DNA of 64,000 nucleotides from Aspidiotus rigidus (GCA_035079385.1 JAVHKY010000003.1:23885501-23949500); one strand, 5' to 3'. Counted from the first letter of the stretch, positions 11,580-24,075 are shown. The notes: generated from the letters alone by a model not told the origin. Numbers and translations are program-made.

Positions 11580-13150
11580 GAAAACTCTCTTTGTTCCGGC
11601 AAAGGAAGGTATGATAACGCAAATTTGGTCTTCTGTTGCGTTCCCGCGATGAAAGTCCCACTCTAGATTCAGCCAATGGGAGGTATGATACCGCGAATTT
11701 GGTCTTGCTCGTGATGAGATATCAGCTACAGTTCAGTATTTGATTGAGGCAGACAAATGCCCGGAATTGCTCGGGGGTTCACCCGCTGAAGGGAATGATG
11801 TCCTTAAGATTGTCTTCTGTTATGAGCTTGCGGTGAGAGATCGGGTAGGACCCCCTGTTCAATAAAGACCGAAAAATTTCCCGTGGAGACCCGCGAAGTA
11901 GGGAAGGGTAATAGGAAGATTGTTGTCTGCCATGAGCTCGCGGTGAGAGACCAGTTGGAGCCCTGTGTTTGATCTAATTGGGTGAGTACGTAAAAATTCT
12001 CGTTGTTTCAGGCAATTGTGAAAAACATACCGTGAAGATCGCGTTCCAGTGTGACCTCGCCAGGAGAGAACTGTAGCAGCCCCGTTTTATCTAGGCCGGT
12101 GAAAATTCTCGTTTCCACAGTCAGTGCTGGGAAGGATATCCCAAGACCGTTGTTCTTTAAGCTTGCCGTGAGAGAAAGATCAAGGCCCTACGTTCGATAA
12201 GGTACCGGATCCGAGGAAATTCTCGTACTTTCACGCGAGGAAGGAATGATACTGTGAAGCTCGTCTTTCGTCATCAGCCCGCGGTGAGAGAAGGATGAAG
12301 GCCCGTGTTCGATAGAGGCAGGCGGATGCGAGAAAATTCTTGGACGTTTGCGCGAAAGAAAAAACCATGCTGTGAGGCTGGTCTTTCGTCATGAGCTCGC
12401 GGTGAGAAAACGATGGAAGCCCCGTGTTTGATAGAGGCGGGCAGATGAGAGAAAATTCTCGTAGGTTCACGCGATGAAGGGAATGATACGGTGAAACTTG
12501 TCTTTCGTCATTTGCTCGCTGTGAGAAAACGATCGAGGACCCGTGTTTGATAGAGGCAGGCAGATGCGAGAAAATTCTCGTACGTTCGCGCGAGGGAGGG
12601 AATGATACTGTGAAGCTGGTCTTTCTTCATTAGCTCGCGGTGAGAGAACGACCAAAGCCGCGGGTTTGACGGAGGTAGGCGGATACGAGAAAATTCTCGT
12701 ATATTCCCGCGAAGGAAGGAACGATACTGTGAAGCTGGTCTTTCGTCATGAGCTCGCGGTGAGCTGTAGCTGATCGCTCATCACGAGCAAGACCGAATTC
12801 GCGGTACCCTCTGATTGCCTGAATCAAGGGGTTTTAGCAGTTTAGCCCACTTCGCTCATAAGTAGGCCGTCAGTTGATCTCTCATTGCAAGCACGCAACA
12901 GAAGACCAACTTTGCGTTCTTGGCCGGAAACAACGTGAGTTTTCGCACTTTTTCCCGCTTTGATCATATGCAGAGCCCTAGTCGACCTCTCACCGCGAAC
13001 CTTCAACGGAAGACGAAGTTCTCGTCTCCTGTCAATCCCCAAATGAGGAGAATTTCCCCAATTTCCTCTTTCGGGTCTGTCACCCGACGCTAGTCGATCT
13101 CTCACTCCGCAACGGAAGACGAACTTGTCGATATTCCTTCCATCCCCCGA
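11580..13150. repeat. ~119-bp tandem array that flips orientation internally
   Basis: Units of about 119 bp carry ggtctttcgtcatgagctcg, cggtgagaga, cgtgtttgatagaggcagg and gagaaaattctcg. The best-kept units start near 12,256, 12,374, 12,492, 12,611 and 12,730, with older units back to about 11,580. From about 12,768 the units run in the opposite direction (ctctcaccgcgaac near 12,985 and variants near 12,865 and 13,095). The segment at 12,768-12,960 is an inverted copy of 11,590-11,760. Minus-strand open frames here only reflect the repeat. Confidence 0.8.
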
Positions 13151-13219
13151 ATCAATAATTTTACTGCAGAATGAGAATTTTTGATTATTCATTTTGGAGA
13201 TCATCTAGGGCCATTTCAT

Positions 13220-13900
13220 TATTTTTTTGGACTCGGCGCAAAAATTTACTCCAGAATTGAAAACAACATTTGAAGATTACATCTTGGAGGAATTTTAATT
13301 CTCTTCGAGCCCATCAACCCATTTTGGTGCCCTGAAGTATTTTTTAAGCACTTTTTTTGGACTCAGCGCGAAATTCCACTTGAAAATCGAATTTAAATTT
13401 GAAAGTTTGAACGATTTTCTAATTTGGGAAAACTTTGGCCCTTTCTGGGGCCATTAATCCCTGTTTGGTGCTTCGAAGAACTCTGTGAGCATTTTCTCCA
13501 AACTCAGCGCAAAATTCCACTTGAAAATCGAATTAAAATTAAAAAATTTGAACAATTTTCCAATTTGGAAAAATTTTGGGCCTTTGTGGGGCCATTAACC
13601 CTTTTTTGGTGCTTCGAAGAACTCTGTGAGCACTTTTTTCGAACTCAGCGCGAAATTCCACTTGAAAATCGAATTAAAATTTAAAAATTGAAACAATTTT
13701 CCAATATGGCAAAATGTTGACCCTTTTTCGGCCCATTAACCCATTTCGGTGCTTCGAAGAATTTTTTAAACATTTTTTTCGGACTCAGCGCGAAATTCCA
13801 TTTAAAAATTGATTTACAATTCAAAAGTTTGAACGATTTTCCACCTTGGCGAAATTTTCCCATTAACCCATTTTGGTGCTTCTTAGGGTTTTGTAACTAT
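13220..13900. repeat. ~140-bp tandem repeats, right inverted arm
   Basis: About five units are marked by ttggtgcttcgaagaa near 13,325, 13,469, 13,608, 13,748 and 13,874, each with actcagcgcgaaattcc. They are the inverse of the left arm at 10,990-11,570. Short open frames on both strands here are products of the repeat. Confidence 0.8.
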
Positions 13901-16265
13901 TTTTTTCGTTTTCCCCGTCCAAATTGACTTAAGAAACAATAACTTAATTACAGTATTAAAATTTTCGAAATATAGTTCAGTACTGTTAATTAATTAATTT
14001 TCAAGCCCTATCTTGGGAACCCTGACGATTTGGTGAATTTCCGGCACATTTTGGTCCATAACTCAGTTCAGAAAAGTCGTAAAAACTTCGGGTCCGGCTC
14101 AAATTAAAGATAAAATTAAGATACGAAATTCGTACGTTTAAACTACCTATACGTCCTAACGTTTTGCATTTTCGCGCTACAACAGATTTAGCGCAAACTC
14201 CCATTTAACTGGTAACATCTTTCAGCCCCATCCTGTATACCTAGTATAATATACCTGCATGAAATGGTAGCCAGTATACTGTACAGACGCCCAGACGCAA
14301 ATTCCAGAATTAGGGGTAGGGCTGAGGTTCCAAGTAAAAAATTCCAATTCCCAAGGTCATGCGCCCGGACGCCCGGACGGGACGCAAATTTTAGATTAGG
14401 GTAGGGGTAGAGGAAAGACTTGAACACGTCAAAAAGCACTACTTTGTTCACGCTGAAGATAGTCGCTTCGTTTTTTGAAATTGTTTCTGCGGTTTTTGTA
14501 ATTTTTCTTACTCTCGTAAGTAATTTCTGCCTTTTGCATTCTTTACTCTCTTGAGAGTATTTTCATCCGCGCGTCCGAGTCCAATGATTTTCCCCCTTCC
14601 CTGGAAATTCGCCAGGAATCCCTGATTTGATCTAGAATAGTTAGCTTATTAGACTAGACCAATGAGTCACCAAAAACTAGTTAGCTTCACATACAATATA
14701 CTAGACTAAGAATGGGGACAAACGAATAAATGTCTCAACTAGTAGCCGAATTGATCAACTACAATAGGAAATTAATGGTCTCCATTCATTTGTCTCCGTC
14801 AGAACATTTTATTTCTTTTTTTTTTAATTGTTATTTATGTATGCATTTCATTTTGAAGAATCTATTTAAAGTGCCGTCCTACAGCTTTAGTTAGTAGTTG
14901 GTCAATTATTATGCAAACAACAAAAAGAAAAATATGTTCATGAAAGCCTCACTCGAAATTAATCCGATTCTTCTTCCGATCTAATTAAGGATTTTTAGAA
15001 TTCTTTTTTCAATCACTCTTTTCGCATCAAAATAAACACGTCTTTAATGTGACTGGCGTCAAAGAAGGAATGAAAAACTACAAGGGCTTAAAGTATTGCT
15101 ATTTGCGACAAAAAAATTTTGCCCTCGTAAAATTAACACTAAAAAGAAGCTCGAGGAAAACGGAGATAGAGACGGCAAAGGCGAACGAGAAAAATAAAAA
15201 ATCGAAATTCTTATTTTAATTGGGACGTTAGTCGTAAAAAAATAGAAAACGAAAATTATTCCGTATGACGCGACGTCGGGAATATTAAATACCTTTTAAT
15301 GTAATTTTCGTCTTTTGTCTCAAGAAATAATAATTCGAATTGCATTTTACAATGACACGCCGCGCCGAGACGATGACTATGGCTATTCATTCGCAAGATC
15401 TCTCTTCCTCGCGATTCAGATGTCACTAAGAGCATCGGGGATGATGCTTAGCGAAGTTCTTTTCTTTTTTTATGTCTCGGAGGCTGGAATTCTCGCGGGG
15501 TTAAAATTTTAGAATCGTTCGGAATAAAATTACAGAACGAATACCGCTAACTAATAACCTTCTTCACCAGATGATTTTTTCATTACCCACCTAAAAAGGT
15601 GCTTGATATACAGAATAATACAGGCAGACTTTCGCGTAATACCGTCGAGAAATTATGCAGCGAAAGCTTACAAATCTTTCGTCCACGGCTTAAGTGTTCT
15701 GAAAAGTTTGCATTTTCGCGAGTTTGTTGTTGGAACTCTCTCTCGGGTGTCGCAAATTTATGACTAAAAAAATTCATTTTGTGTAAGTTTCTCGTATAAG
15801 ACTGGGCTGACATTTTCCTTGTTAAGAAATCGTCATTGAATTTTCACCGTAATTACTGTGCTTGAAGGGGAGTTGTACTCGAGTAGACATTAGGATGTCA
15901 AAATTTACTTTCATCAACTTGCAGTTTTTTTTTTCCTCTGACGCGTATAGGTTCGTTGTAAAAATATGCACGTTCAAATTGCTTCGTCATTTCTTGATTC
16001 GTGAGTAACGGAACTCTCTTTGTTTCGAACGAATTCGAGGTATACGACTGTTGCTTTGCTTGGACTTTGTGGAGGTCACGCGCAGAGGTGCTCCGAGGCC
16101 ACACAACATTTAAGGTAGGTGAATCTTCTACAGTGACAATTCTAGCTAAGTTAACCGTTTGGGTATTTTCTCTTTCAAATAATGGATGGAATCCTCAAAA
16201 GTACGATTCATGATATACAGAGTAATTGGTTGAAACACAGAAACGTAAAAAATGACAAGAGATAA
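13900..16265. other. Non-coding stretch, no gene recognised
   Basis: The DNA is AT-rich. A short duplicated GC-rich word (gacgcccggacg and gacgcccagacg with attaggggtaggg) sits at about 14,285-14,415. No exon, RNA gene or mobile element is supported. Confidence 0.45.
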
Positions 16266-16269
16266 TCGA

Positions 16270-18104
16270 AAAACACTCACGCAGTCGCGTGAGTAGTACA
16301 CGACTTTTCTTCCCACAATGCAAAAAACATTGAGAGAGTCACTCCCTCTCTTTAAATTAAATACCAATGACCTGTCAATCATGTCAAACATTTGTAGAAT
16401 AAACAATAAAACTCAGTTTATAAATTCTATCACTACGATGTCACATCAACAGATAACAGAGTAAAAATACCTATAATCCAATAAGGAAACCTGAATTTTG
16501 TTATAATTTAGGCTAAGAGTCATCTAAAACCTACAAAACGTCTCCAGAAAAACCACTCCCCCTCCCCCTGTCCAAACTGCTACGAGGCTATAACAGTTGT
16601 TTCTAATAAAAAAGAGCTCTACAATCATTTTTTCCCATACCTTATTCTTAGCATATTATTAGTCTAGTATACTGTATATTAGGATGAGTGGTTCAATTCT
16701 TTATCACTTCCGATTTCTGGTATCTCTTAAAGCTATCTCGAGCTTCTATTCCTCTCGTGCACTCATAAATTGCCTTCACGCTATCATATCACCATTTTCT
16801 ATGCACACTCCACCCCAAAATTCTTCATCTGGGAATCCAGCTACAACGAGATCCCGAAAAACTAAAAAAATCGATGTCGAAACGAAAGAAGCAACCAATC
16901 ACCCAATAGTCAACCCCTCATTCCTTCCCTCACGCTTCAACCATTCCAAACGTATTAATCAAAATACCTCACTTTTCTAGCTAGAAAATTCGGTAAAAAT
17001 ATATAGCACCCAAGCCCGGTTTACTCGTTAGTCTAATCTCAAATCTCACTCAAAAAAGCCAGTCCAAATTGAAAATAATCTTTCCATCTCTTTTGACACC
17101 TCAAATCAACTATGAACCACTATTAATTATGTACCCATACATGAAAAAATGACAAATAAATCAATTATTAATTAAGAGTGAAATCACCCAGGTAGTCTCG
17201 CATCAGCACACTTGATGAAGATTAAAAAATTGTACTTAATCATTCAAAGTCAAGGTTTTCACTAAAATCAGTCGAATAACAAATTAAGAAAAATGAAACG
17301 TGAACCCACATTTTGGTCCTCATCCCAACGAAATTCAAGGCAAGAGGAGGTCATTTTAGCTCGGCTGCGAATAGGCCACACTCGTCTTACTCATATTTAT
17401 CTTCTCACTAATCTCGCTCCTCCATCATGCCCTCACTGTCTCCAAGAAAATTTATCAGTTGATCATTTTTTCTCATGCCCCGTCCTGCAACCCACTCGAA
17501 CCTCCCTAAATATATCTTCCAATATCAATGCAGCACTAAACAACAACTCCGAAACCATCGACTCAACCCTAACTTATTTACGTACCACTCAATTCTACAA
17601 CTTCATATAATTCACCAACAAATTCCGTTCGATCGCCACTCAATTCCACCAATACGTACCTAATTTAACCTAATTCAAGTAATGTTCTAAAATAAGATTG
17701 TAACGCCGAGCAAATAACCCTCGTGCAGTTTATAATGCTCGTAAAATAATAATAAAAAAAAAAAAAAAAAACTATCGAGTATGACTAATAATAATGAAAA
17801 ATAGCTAGAAAAATGAACAACTCGCCATTGCTACTATCCGTTAAAAAATAAATTTAACAAAACAAATAAAATTTGACAAAACAAAATTCAACGCTCTAGG
17901 GGCTGTGGGAAGCGAGATACAAATGTACTAAATTTGAACGAAAAAGTTTCATCGGAAATAAAATCCAATGAATCCTTGGTAAAGAATGAACAAAGAATGA
18001 ACCTGTCGAATGATGAAAGGTTCTTCACAATACACGTACTGATAACGAAAGTGGTAAACGTATAGGAAAATCCGCTTCTCCTAACGTAAGTAGCTACTCG
18101 CAGC
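16270..18104 (+). repeat. Repeat family R, direct copy A
   Basis: This block is nearly identical to 21,813-23,665, with an offset of about 5,543 bases held throughout. It starts at aaacactcacgcagtcgcg. It then includes an open segment (16,684-16,980), an internal terminal-type palindrome (tacctcacttttctagctag at about 16,965), a LINE 3' end with poly(A), and a block ending in the word tactcgcagct. Copy A then leaves the family consensus and runs into an inverted partner (gggtaattctacgaaaag) of sequence found at about 37,053 in copy C. Confidence 0.85.
17293..17771 (+). pseudogene. LINE ORF2 3' end with poly(A), copy A
   Basis: The C-terminus of a non-LTR retrotransposon ORF2 is visible: LARLRIGHTRLTHIYLL, followed by the Cys/His block PPSCPHC, ENLSVDHFFSCPVL. 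This is the typical tail of I/Jockey-group LINEs (RxRxGHTRxTH plus a CCHC-like knuckle). The frame stops at 17,610. The 3' UTR follows and ends in a poly(A) run at about 17,747-17,771, which fixes the 3' end of a plus-strand LINE. The RT core and endonuclease are absent. The open segment upstream (16,684-16,980; basic, Pro/Ser-rich) might be a remnant of a LINE 5' ORF, but I cannot prove it. The same tail is repeated at 22.8-23.3 kb and inverted at 19.85-20.18 kb. Confidence 0.75.
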
Positions 18105-18189
18105 TGGGTAATTCTACGAAAAGTATGACATTTCATGTAACGGCAATTTTTCGAGTAAACAACAGGATTATCCACTACTTCTTATACAT

Positions 18190-18920
18190 GGTTAGATAGA
18201 GAATGAAGAGTTCTATCGAGTACAACACAGCACGGTGACTTTCAACTCAAGGGATAGTCCTCAGATTTGAGTAAGTGCTCATTTAGATCTTGAGAATATA
18301 TATATCATAGAGTCAGTACTAATGAATGGAATCTTATTTGAGCACTGTTCCTGCAAAGAGGACCAATGTCAAACTCAATTTATAAAAGTGAAAAAAAATT
18401 TTGAACCCCAAATATATCTCGGAGAGGGGAGCAAATGTGTGAAATGAGATTCTTCGATTGTTTGTTCCATCTTCGTGGGTAGCATTCATAATCCCTATTT
18501 AGGATGCACAGTAATATTTTTAGATCCAAAGATGGATAATTTGGTTCATATTAAGTGCATGTACAAGTCTACAATGAAAAAAAAAATATAGTTTTGGTGT
18601 TAAAATCAATTTTGGGAGAAAAAATTACATTCGACACTTTATCTGTTCCATCGTCATGGTAATGATTTACACTAAACAGAAAAATAGAAGCACTGCCAAT
18701 TTTTGCTCTGTTACAAGGGTAACAATGGTGATGACGCTGCTCAACCTCTTTTACCCAGTGCAGGTACAGTTGCTCACTTATAATCAATTTAATTGTAAAA
18801 TTTTCCATCGTCATGGATGGTATTTTTTTTCCATGGTCGTGCCCAATTTTGACACGACTATGGAAAACCAATGTTAATTATATGTACTTTTCCATCGGCG
18901 TGGCTATTTTTTACCGACTT
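18190..18920. other. Spacer between repeat copies
   Basis: No gene is seen. The word ttccatcgtcatgg recurs in variants at about 18,648, 18,805, 18,830 and 18,890, so part of this spacer may be an old tandem repeat. Confidence 0.4.
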
Positions 18921-18924
18921 TTCT

Positions 18925-19042
18925 AATTAGAAAAGTGAGGTATTACACCCGTAGCAAGGTCAACAGGGGGAGTGGGCAATGAACTTTCTCGACGTTTTAG
19001 GGGTCCTAGATCACAACTAGCATAAAAAAAAATTTCAGGTTT

Positions 19043-19083
<41 letters not shown>

Positions 19084-20180
19084 ATTTTTTTGTCCGCGGA
19101 ACTCCTCCGAAACTACCCGAAGGATTTTTTTGTAACTTGGCCATATTGTAGTAGTATATCTGAAGATGTGCACCTGCAATTTTTTTGAAAATCGGATGAG
19201 TGGTTCTCGAGAAATTTTCAATTTGTTGAGAAATTTTGCAGTATTTCGAGTACCTTTTTGTCCGCGGAACTCCTCCGAAACTACCCGATGGATTTTTTTG
19301 TAACTTAGCCACATTGTAGTAGTATATCTGAAGATGTGCACCTGCAATTTTTTTGAAAATCGGATGAGTAGTTCTCGAGAAATTTTCAATTTGTTGAGAA
19401 ATTTTGCAGTATTTCCAGTACCTTTTTGTCCGCGTAACTCCTCCGAAACCACCCGATGGATTTTTTTGTAACTCGGCCATATTGTAGTATTATATTTGAA
19501 GATGTGCACCTGCATTTTTTTTGAGGATCGGATGAGTAGTTCTCGAGAAATTTTTACTTTTGTTGAAAAATTTTTCACTATTACGAGTAGCTTCTTACGA
19601 ATAGCTGCGAGTAGCTGCTTACGTTTGGAGAAGCGGATTTTCCTATACGTTTACCACTTTCGTTATCAGTACGTGTATTATTGTGAAGAACCTTTCATCA
19701 TTCGGCAGGTTCATTCTTTGTTCATTCTTTACCAAGGGTTCATTGGATTTTATTTCCGATGAAACCTTTTCATTCAAATTTAGTACACTTGTATCTCGCT
19801 TCCCACAGCCCTTAGAGCGTTGAATTTTGTTTTGTCAAATTTTATAGGTTCGAGTGGGTTGCAGGACGGGGCATGAGAAATAATAAAATGATCAACTGAT
19901 AAATTTTCTTGGAGACAGTGAGGGCATGATGGAGGAGCGAGATTAGTGAGAAGATAAATATGCGTAAGACGAGTGTGGCCTATTCGCAGCCGAGCTAAAA
20001 TGACCTCCTCTTGCCTTGAATTTCGTTGGGATGAGGACCAAAATGTGGGTTCACGTTTTATTTTTCTTAATTTGTTATTCGACTGATTTTAGTGAAAACC
20101 TTGAGTTTGAATGATTAAGTACAATTTTTTAATCTTCATCAAGTGTGCTGATGCGAGACTACCTGGGTGATTTCACTCTT
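18925..20180 (-). repeat. Repeat family R, inverted partial copy
   Basis: Read on the minus strand this segment contains the LINE tail (about 19,850-20,180), the block ending in the direct-copy word (19,600-19,845), three 169-bp tandem units, a TA run (about 19,046-19,082), and the terminal sequence with the palindrome acttttctaattagaaaagt near 18,920-18,940. Compared with copy B it lacks the segment between the LINE Cys/His block and the 3' poly(A), so it has an internal deletion. Confidence 0.8.
19083..19595. repeat. 169-bp tandem repeat, three units, with (TA)n
   Basis: The phrase gttctcgagaaatttt recurs at about 19,203, 19,372 and 19,541, a period of 169 bp. Each unit also has tccgcggaactcctccgaaa and gaagatgtgcacctgca. 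A (TA)n run adjoins at 19,046-19,082. The open frames on the minus strand are translations of this repeat. Confidence 0.9.
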
Positions 20181-20435
20181 TTCATCTTCTTTGTATATGT
20201 ATTTTCCTGTAAATGGTACTGATCTGGAGTACTTTCTCTCTTTGTTACCCTAGGTTCCCTCCTTTGTTTTAATTTTCCTAAGGACTCCCTCAACCATATC
20301 TCCAGAGTAGCTGCGCGTTGGCTGCCGTGATCTTCATTACTGCCTGAATTCTCTTTATTATTCTTCAGGACAAAAATTGGTAGTTGTATTTTTGAAACAT
20401 GGCTAACTTGTACCTGAATTTGAGCACCTTGGTTC

Positions 20436-20645
20436 ATGCGCATGGAGCAACTAAGCAGCGATCTCAACATCAGCTACGTCAAGTCAACCGCTAGACGACT
20501 TGAAGCCAATTACGAAAGGCGTCTTCATCGCCACCCCAATCTGGCAGCAATACAGTTGCTGCAGGAACCAGAAGTACGCAAACTGAAAAGGAGGCATCTA
20601 GCCGACGTACAGTATAGCGCATCTACTCAGCTCAGGCTTCATTGA
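20436..20645 (+). pseudogene. Jockey-type LINE C-terminal fragment
   Basis: About 60 codons match the extreme C-terminus of Jockey-clade RT proteins: ISYVKSTARRLEANYERRL, then HRHPNLAAIQLL, then RKLKRRHLADV. That tail normally follows the RT thumb and precedes the stop. No RT core is found upstream; repeat family R lies there. It is a short relic, probably a 5'-truncated insertion. Confidence 0.6.
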
Positions 20646-20649
20646 TCTA

Positions 20650-21600
20650 TACGCCACTCATATTCTGTAAAATCCTTCATCGCTCTATTCAACCCACCCT
20701 TCGCTTCATATCGAAAATATTTCTTTTTTGTAAAAAAATTCAGCTTCTATCCACGAAGCTCGGCCTTAGGCCTACCTTACAGTCTGTTATTAATAGGATA
20801 GAATACAAAATTTACAGGAAGCCATCGCATACTGATATTTTTGAGCTGTACTTAATGTATCATACAGTATGCACGTAATACACAAACATTAATTTTTAGA
20901 AAACAACAGAAATTGGAAGCCTCCATTCATATGCAAATTTAACCCAAAATGAAGCAAAATAGAAAGGCGAAAAATAAATTGCCCGGGGAGGGGGGGGGGG
21001 GGTGAAGGAGAAATGAAAACCAGTGAATTTATAGATAAATTATCCATGAGAACAATTTATGTATTGTGATGAAGATTTCCTGCTTACCTAATTTTTGGAA
21101 AAGATAAAGCCTTGAGTAGATAACAGAAACCTGTTTTACCGACTTTTCTAGCTATTTTTTTTGCACGCTATTGTGTAACCTGTTCACATGTTTAGATTAA
21201 GGTTCAGGATGAGTCTTTGAATCGTTCAATGCATTAACTTGTCAGTGCGCTCCTAATTGCCGTGAAGACGGTGCGCATTTTTCAAGCGAGAGAAAAAACG
21301 GTAAAATTTCGCGTTTCTATAAAACTATAATATTATTTTCTTTATTAATTTTCTTTTATTACTATTCTTTTTATAATTTCTTCCGGAGTTTTTCGTAATT
21401 AATTTTTTTTATTCATAATTTCATTGTTAATTAGAAGGTTTTTTTTTTTTTTTTTTTCAATTTCGTATTTTTACATTTCGTATTTTTACGTATTATTGTT
21501 TAGGATCCGTGCATTTATTTTATTTTTATTTCTATTACCCCAGTTTGTTTTTATTTTTTCAAAGTTTAGTGTTTGTGTTTGTGTAAGTGTAATTTATTTG
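20650..21600. other. Non-coding stretch with G-run and T-rich tracts
   Basis: A run of about 13 G lies at 20,988-21,002. From 21,300 the DNA is very T-rich with several poly(T) tracts, which would suit the 5' flank of the possible exon at 21,603. No gene is seen. Confidence 0.4.
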
Positions 21601-21602
21601 CA

Positions 21603-21686
21603 ATGCCGCCAAAGAAAAAGATTAATGCCCGGGTTAAGTTCAAGAAGGATAGGGATCGTAAGAAAATCGCTCGAGAAAAACTGAAG
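21603..21686 (+). CDS. Possible small basic first exon, maybe of the Helentron gene
   Basis: An ATG opens 28 codons of strongly basic protein (MPPKKKINARVKF, then KKDRDRKKIAREKLK) that end exactly at a GTAATG donor-like site. The segment is lysine/arginine-rich and lies at the end of a long T-rich leader. The next strong acceptor in the same phase that leads into a long frame is ttttttatag at 26,305-26,314, just before the Helentron ORF, which then reads IDDFNDVMSLV. Both ends are phase 0. If real, the intron would hold repeat copy B. This is inference from splice signals and composition only; it could also be chance. Confidence 0.35.
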
Positions 21687-22836
21687 GTAATGTATTTTTA
21701 TTTTTCTAATCTTCTTATTATTTTTTGACTTAGTCGTAATTGTGGCGTTACACAACAAAATATCCCACTTGGTCGGTACTAGAAATCGCTGCACAGGAAA
21801 AGACGTAAAAAAAAACACTCACGCAGTCGCGTGAGTAGTACACGACTTTTCTTCCCACAATGCAAAAAACATTGAGAGAGTCACTCCCTCTCTTTAAATT
21901 AAATACCAATGACCTGTCAATCATGTCAAACATTTGTAGAATAAACAATAAAACTCAGTTTATAAATTCTAACACTACGATGTCACATCAACAGATAACA
22001 GAGTAAAGATACCTATAATCCAATAAGGAAACCTGAATTTTGTTATAATTTAGGCTAAGAGTCATCTAAAACCTACAAAACGTCTCCAGAAAAACCACTC
22101 CCCCTCCCCCTGTCCAAACTGCTACGAGGCTATAACAGTTGTTTCTAATAAAAAAGAGCTCTACAATCATTTTTTCCCATACCTTATTCTTAGCATATTA
22201 TTAGTCTAGTATACTGTATATTAGGATGAGTGGTTCAATTCTTTATCACTTCCGATTTCTGGCATCTCTTAAAGCTATCTCGAGCTGCTATTCCTCTCGT
22301 GCACTCATAAATTGCCTTCACGCTATCATATCACCATTTTCTATGCACACTCCACCCCAAAATTCTTCATCTGGGAATCCAGCTACAACGAGATCCCGAA
22401 AAACTAAAAAAATCGATGTCGAAACGAAAGAAGCAACCAATCACCCAATAGTCAACCCCTCATTCCTTCCCTCACGCTTCAACCATTCCAAACGTATTAA
22501 CAAAATACCTCACTTTTCTAGCTAGAAAATTCGGTAAAAATATATAGCACCCAAGCCCGGTTTACTCGTTAGTCTAATCTCAAATCTCACTCAAAAAAGC
22601 CAGTCCAAATTGAAAATAATCTTTCCATCTCTTTTGACACCTCAAATCAACTATGAACCACTATTAATTATGTACCCATACATGAAAAAATGACAAATAA
22701 ATCAATTATTAATTAAGAGTGAAATCACCCAGGTAGTCTCGCATCAGCACACTTGATGAAGATTAAAAAATTGTACTTAATCATTCAAACTCAAGGTTTT
22801 CACTAAAATCAGTCGAATAACAAATTAAGAAAAATA

Positions 22837-23318
22837 AAACGTGAACCCACATTTTGGTCCTCATCCCAACGAAATTCAAGGCAAGAGGAGGTCATTTTAG
22901 CTCGGCTGCGAATAGGCCACACTCGTCTTACTCATACTTATCTTGTCACTAATCTCGCTCCTCCATCATGCTCTCACTGTCTCCAAGAAAATTTATCAGT
23001 TGATCATTTTATTTTCTCATGCCCCGTCCTGCAATCCACTCGAACCTCCCTAAATATATCTTCCAATATCAATGCAGCACTAAACAACAACTCCGAAACC
23101 ATCGACTCAACCCTAACTTATTTACGCACCACTCAATTCTACAACTTCATATAATTCACCAACAAATTCCGTTCGATCGCCACTCAATTCCACCAATACG
23201 TACCTAATTTAACCTAATTCAAGTAATGTTCTAAAATAAGATTGTAACGCCGAGCAAATAACCCTCGTGCAGTTTATAATGCTCGTAAAATAATAATAAA
23301 AGAAAAAAAAAAAAAAAA
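22837..23318 (+). pseudogene. LINE ORF2 3' end with poly(A), copy B
   Basis: This is the same LINE tail as at 17,293-17,771. A 4-base difference near 23,005 (ttttattttctc instead of ttttttctc) shifts the frame inside the Cys/His block, and the equivalent of the start is changed. A poly(A)-rich run ends it at about 23,300-23,318. Confidence 0.7.
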
Positions 23319-23704
23319 CTATCGAGTATGACTAATAATAATGAAAAATAGCTAGAAAAATGAACAACTCGCCATTGCCACTATCCGTTCAAAAATAAAT
23401 TTAACAAAACAAATAAAATTTGACAAAACAAAATTCAACGCTCTAGGGGCTGTGGGAAGCGAGATACAAGTGTACTAAATTTGAACGAAAAAGTTTCATC
23501 AGAAATAAAATCCAATGAACCCTTGGTAAAGAACGAACGAAGAATGAACCTGTCGAATGATGAAAGGTTCTTCACAAAGGTTCTTCACAATATACGTACT
23601 GATAACGAAAGTGGTAAACGTATGGGAAAATCCGCTTCTCCTAACGTAAGCAGCTACTCGCAGCTATTCGTAAGAAGCTACTCGTAATAGTGAAAAATTT
23701 TCAA

Positions 23705-24042
23705 CAAAAGTAAAAATTTCTCGAGAACTACTCATCCGATCCTCAAAAAAAATGCAGGTGCACATCTTCAAATATAATACTACAATATGGCCGAGTTACA
23801 AAAAAATCCATCGGGTAGTTTCGGAGGAGTTCCGCGGACAAAAAGGTACTGGAAATACTGCAAAATTTCTCAACAAATTGAAAATTTCTCGAGAACTACT
23901 CATCCGATTTTCAAAAAAATTGCAGGTGCACATCTTCAGATATACTACTACAATATGGCCAAGTTACAAAAAAATCCATCGGGTAGTTTCGGAGGAGTTC
24001 CGCGGACAAAAAAATCTTATATATATATATATAAATATATAA

Positions 24043-24075
<33 letters not shown>
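23705..24075. repeat. 169-bp tandem repeat, two units, with TA-rich microsatellite
   Basis: The words ctcgagaactactcatccga recur 169-170 bases apart (about 23,719 and 23,888), each followed by gcaggtgcacatcttca and ggtagtttcggaggagttc. A (TA)n/(TAAA) run follows. It is the inverse of the block at 19,046-19,595. Confidence 0.9.

Noticed and set aside
12231..13204. Series of minus-strand open frames with similar peptides
   Set aside because: They arise from the 119-bp tandem array and have different frames from unit to unit; no protein feature is seen.
13424..13684. 86-codon open frame with an internal peptide repeat
   Set aside because: It reflects two 140-bp repeat units and nothing else.
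15315..15512. 65-codon open frame
   Set aside because: No recognisable features, splice signals or neighbours; its length is within chance expectation.
18923..19578. Two overlapping minus-strand open frames of 177-185 codons with repeated peptides
   Set aside because: They are translations of the 169-bp tandem repeat and the adjoining (TA)n, which gives runs of IY. The same happens at 23,752-24,050 and 37,093-37,488.
20159..20470. 103-codon minus-strand open frame, basic and Gln-rich
   Set aside because: It overlaps the Jockey tail on the opposite strand and the edge of repeat family R; no protein family is recognisable.
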